This document shows positions 5,739 through 7,086 of a stretch of 7,086 nt of DNA, one piece after another. The notes under the pieces are model-generated. The model was not told where the DNA came from and made no database searches. It worked only from the letters and a program-made list of their open reading frames with translations. The translations under genes were made by a program, and so were the position numbers. The DNA lies in contig JAJFJO010000130.1 of the NCBI GenBank assembly GCA_021774015.1, forward strand, positions 1 to 7,086, written 5' to 3'. This DNA is from Gammaproteobacteria bacterium. Lineage in GTDB: Bacteria > Pseudomonadota > Gammaproteobacteria > Coxiellales > Coxiellaceae. How positions within the stretch are numbered: position 1 is the first letter of the stretch; each line of letters starts with the position of its first letter.

Positions 5739-7086
5739 TCAGGTGCGTGAAGACTTTGACGGCGGCTGTCTGTCAGATCTTGATTCATCCTCGGCAGTGG
5801 CTGCTGCAGCTGCGCAGCCAGAAGCATCCTCTTCAAGAGGACGTTTTACCGCTGCCCTAAGACTAGCTGGATCAGAGTTTTGTACGGTTGCGCCAGCAGC
5901 AAAAAGCCCTTCAATTCGGGCAGTCACACCGCCGCTTCCTGCACCATCACCTACAGCTATTCCTCCTAGCATGGTTGCAGGTACTGCAGCAGCGGCATCT
6001 GCAGGCATAGCTGCGCCGCCTCCTTCTTTGATGGCAGCTTTAACTAGCGGCTGGAGTGGTTTAACTTTTCTCTTCAAGACAACTGGTAACAAACCTCTAA
6101 CTATCTCTACGTCTGCTTCCTTGGTGTAAATGGAACCTAATCCACAGCAATTTTTAAAAACGGCCTGACCAATTTCAGTAATGGTAGCAGGAATAACCAC
6201 TTTTTTTAAGCCAGTGCAGTCTTCAAAAGCGTTTCGTCCAATCTTAGCAACGCCGTCAGGAATAGTCACCAACTCTAAGCTGGTACAGCGAGAAAAAGTG
6301 CGCACCCCAATTTTAACAACACCACTAGGAATTATCACCGACTCTAAACCGGTGCAATTAGAAAAAGCTCCCCCACCTATCTCAGTAATGCCATCAGGAA
6401 TAACCACTGACTCTAAGCCGCTGCAGCCATAAAAAGTGTTATCACAAATTTCGGTAACACCATTAGGAATAATTATTGATTCTAAGCTGGTACAGCGAGA
6501 AAAAGCGCTCCTACCAATCTCGACAACACCATTAGGAACAGTTATTAGCTCTAGGCAGGTGCAGCCTTCGAAAGCCGCTGCACCAAACTGGGTAACACTG
6601 TCAGGAATAATTACCGATTTTAATTTACTGCAGCCTTGAAAAACGAGCATACGAATCTCGCTAACACCGTCAGGTATAATCACCGATTTTAATTTGCTAC
6701 AGCCATCAAAAGCGCCCATGCCAATCTCGGTAACACGGCTAGGAATAGTCACTGCTTCTAAACTGGAGCAGCGAGAAAAAGCATAATCTCCAATCTTAAT
6801 AACGTTCTCAGAAATATTCACTGACTCTAATCTAACGCAGCCAGAAAAAGCGGAGCATCCTATTTCGGTAACGCTGTCAGGGATAGTCACTGATTCTAAC
6901 CTGATGCATTTACTAAAAACTTCTTGAGCAATTTCTATAATGCCACCAGGAAGACTTACTGACTCTAAGCTGGCACCTTTAAAAGCATACTTACCAATCT
7001 TGATAATGCCGTCAGGAATAATTACTGATCCTAAGCTGTTGCAGCCCTCAAAAGCACTTGGACCAATCTCAGCAATGCCGCCAGGA
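5739..7086 (-). CDS. BspA-type (LRR_5) leucine-rich repeat protein with Ala-rich tail (start outside window)
   Basis: The frame is open to the right edge, so the gene begins beyond 7086; the GTG at 6890 is merely internal. 448 residues are visible. They begin with about fourteen 23-residue repeats of the form V-x-I-P-x-x-V-T-x-I-G-x-x-A-F-x-x-C-x-x-L-E-S, a Treponema/BspA-like fold found in surface proteins, protist proteins and some intracellular bacteria. One repeat (around 6960-7025) is a residue short and lacks the cysteine. The array ends at about 6132 with IYTKEADVEIVRGLLP and a basic K-R-K-V-K. The last ~100 residues are Ala/Gly-rich and disordered, with K-R-P at 5838-5846 and acidic then basic clusters before the stop at 5739-5741. 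The N-terminus is unseen, so secretion type cannot be judged. It is convergent with the other LRR gene, separated by the transposase remnant. Protein binding or adhesion, or an effector role, is inferred. Confidence 0.88.
   Translation of the reverse strand, partial: PGGIAEIGPSAFEGCNSLGSVIIPDGIIKIGKYAFKGASLESVSLPGGIIEIAQEVFSKCIRLESVTIPDSVTEIGCSAFSGCVRLESVNISENVIKIGDYAFSRCSSLEAVTIPSRVTEIGMGAFDGCSKLKSVIIPDGVSEIRMLVFQGCSKLKSVIIPDSVTQFGAAAFEGCTCLELITVPNGVVEIGRSAFSRCTSLESIIIPNGVTEICDNTFYGCSGLESVVIPDGITEIGGGAFSNCTGLESVIIPSGVVKIGVRTFSRCTSLELVTIPDGVAKIGRNAFEDCTGLKKVVIPATITEIGQAVFKNCCGLGSIYTKEADVEIVRGLLPVVLKRKVKPLQPLVKAAIKEGGGAAMPADAAAAVPATMLGGIAVGDGAGSGGVTARIEGLFAAGATVQNSDPASLRAAVKRPLEEDASGCAAAAATAEDESRSDRQPPSKSSRT
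6132..7085 (-). repeat. 69-bp tandem coding repeats of the BspA-type array
   Basis: About fourteen imperfect units of 69 bases each encode one 23-residue LRR. Short strings recur every unit on the plus strand, such as 'gactctaagc', 'gcagcc...aaaagc', 'caatctc' and 'ccatcaggaat'. Such an array can gain or lose units by recombination. Plus-strand open frames across it are shadows. Confidence 0.85.

Noticed and set aside
5743..6639. Plus-strand open frames opposite the BspA-type gene (128, 83 and 67 residues)
   Set aside because: They follow the 69-bp periodicity of the minus-strand LRR array and have no separate protein character.
6132..7085. Regularly spaced repeats suggesting a CRISPR array
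   Set aside because: The period is 69 bases with diverged units throughout and a continuous LRR translation; there are no identical repeats with unique spacers.

Overview
The window looks like an accessory stretch of a host-associated gammaproteobacterial chromosome. Moderate-to-low GC, a eukaryote-like ribonuclease-inhibitor-type LRR protein, a BspA-type LRR protein, decayed gene pieces and a dead insertion sequence fit an intracellular lineage such as the Legionellales (Legionella, Coxiella, Berkiella or Rickettsiella relatives). That placement is inference from gene style; there is no marker gene here to prove it.

Layout. (1) 3-494 (+) is the C-terminal part of a multi-pass membrane protein resembling the DUF6159 family. 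(2) 682-1407 (-) is a small secreted cysteine-rich protein of unknown function, with a signal peptide and a duplicated Cys module. (3) 1408-1552 is a divergent intergenic region with a perfect 11-bp inverted repeat. (4) 1553-3316 (+) is a complete CLC-type chloride channel/antiporter with a C-terminal CBS-like region. (5) 3317-3849 has no intact gene. It holds the frameshifted end of an unidentified minus-strand ORF and the C-terminal scrap of a BspA-type LRR gene, followed by a good promoter with an AT-rich upstream stretch. (6) 3850-5349 (+) is a 499-residue LRR protein whose repeats are followed by a pure Gly-Ala tract, encoded by a 6-bp tandem repeat, and a disordered tail. (7) 5378-5634 (+) is a dead IS5-like transposase with several stops and a large internal deletion. 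(8) 5739-7086 (-) is the C-terminal part of a BspA-type LRR protein with 23-residue repeats and an Ala-rich tail; its start lies beyond the window.

How the parts relate. The membrane protein, the cysteine-rich protein and the CLC transporter show no obvious shared pathway. The right half is an LRR island: two different LRR classes face each other convergently with a transposase corpse between them, and a third LRR fragment lies upstream. Both LRR proteins end in Ala/Gly-rich, charged tails carrying a Lys-Arg-Pro motif. This suggests, but does not prove, that they are host-directed proteins with an expanding and decaying paralogue family. I found no wholly new defence or mobile system. The most informative signals are the LRR tails, the slippage-prone Gly-Ala tract and the gene remnants.
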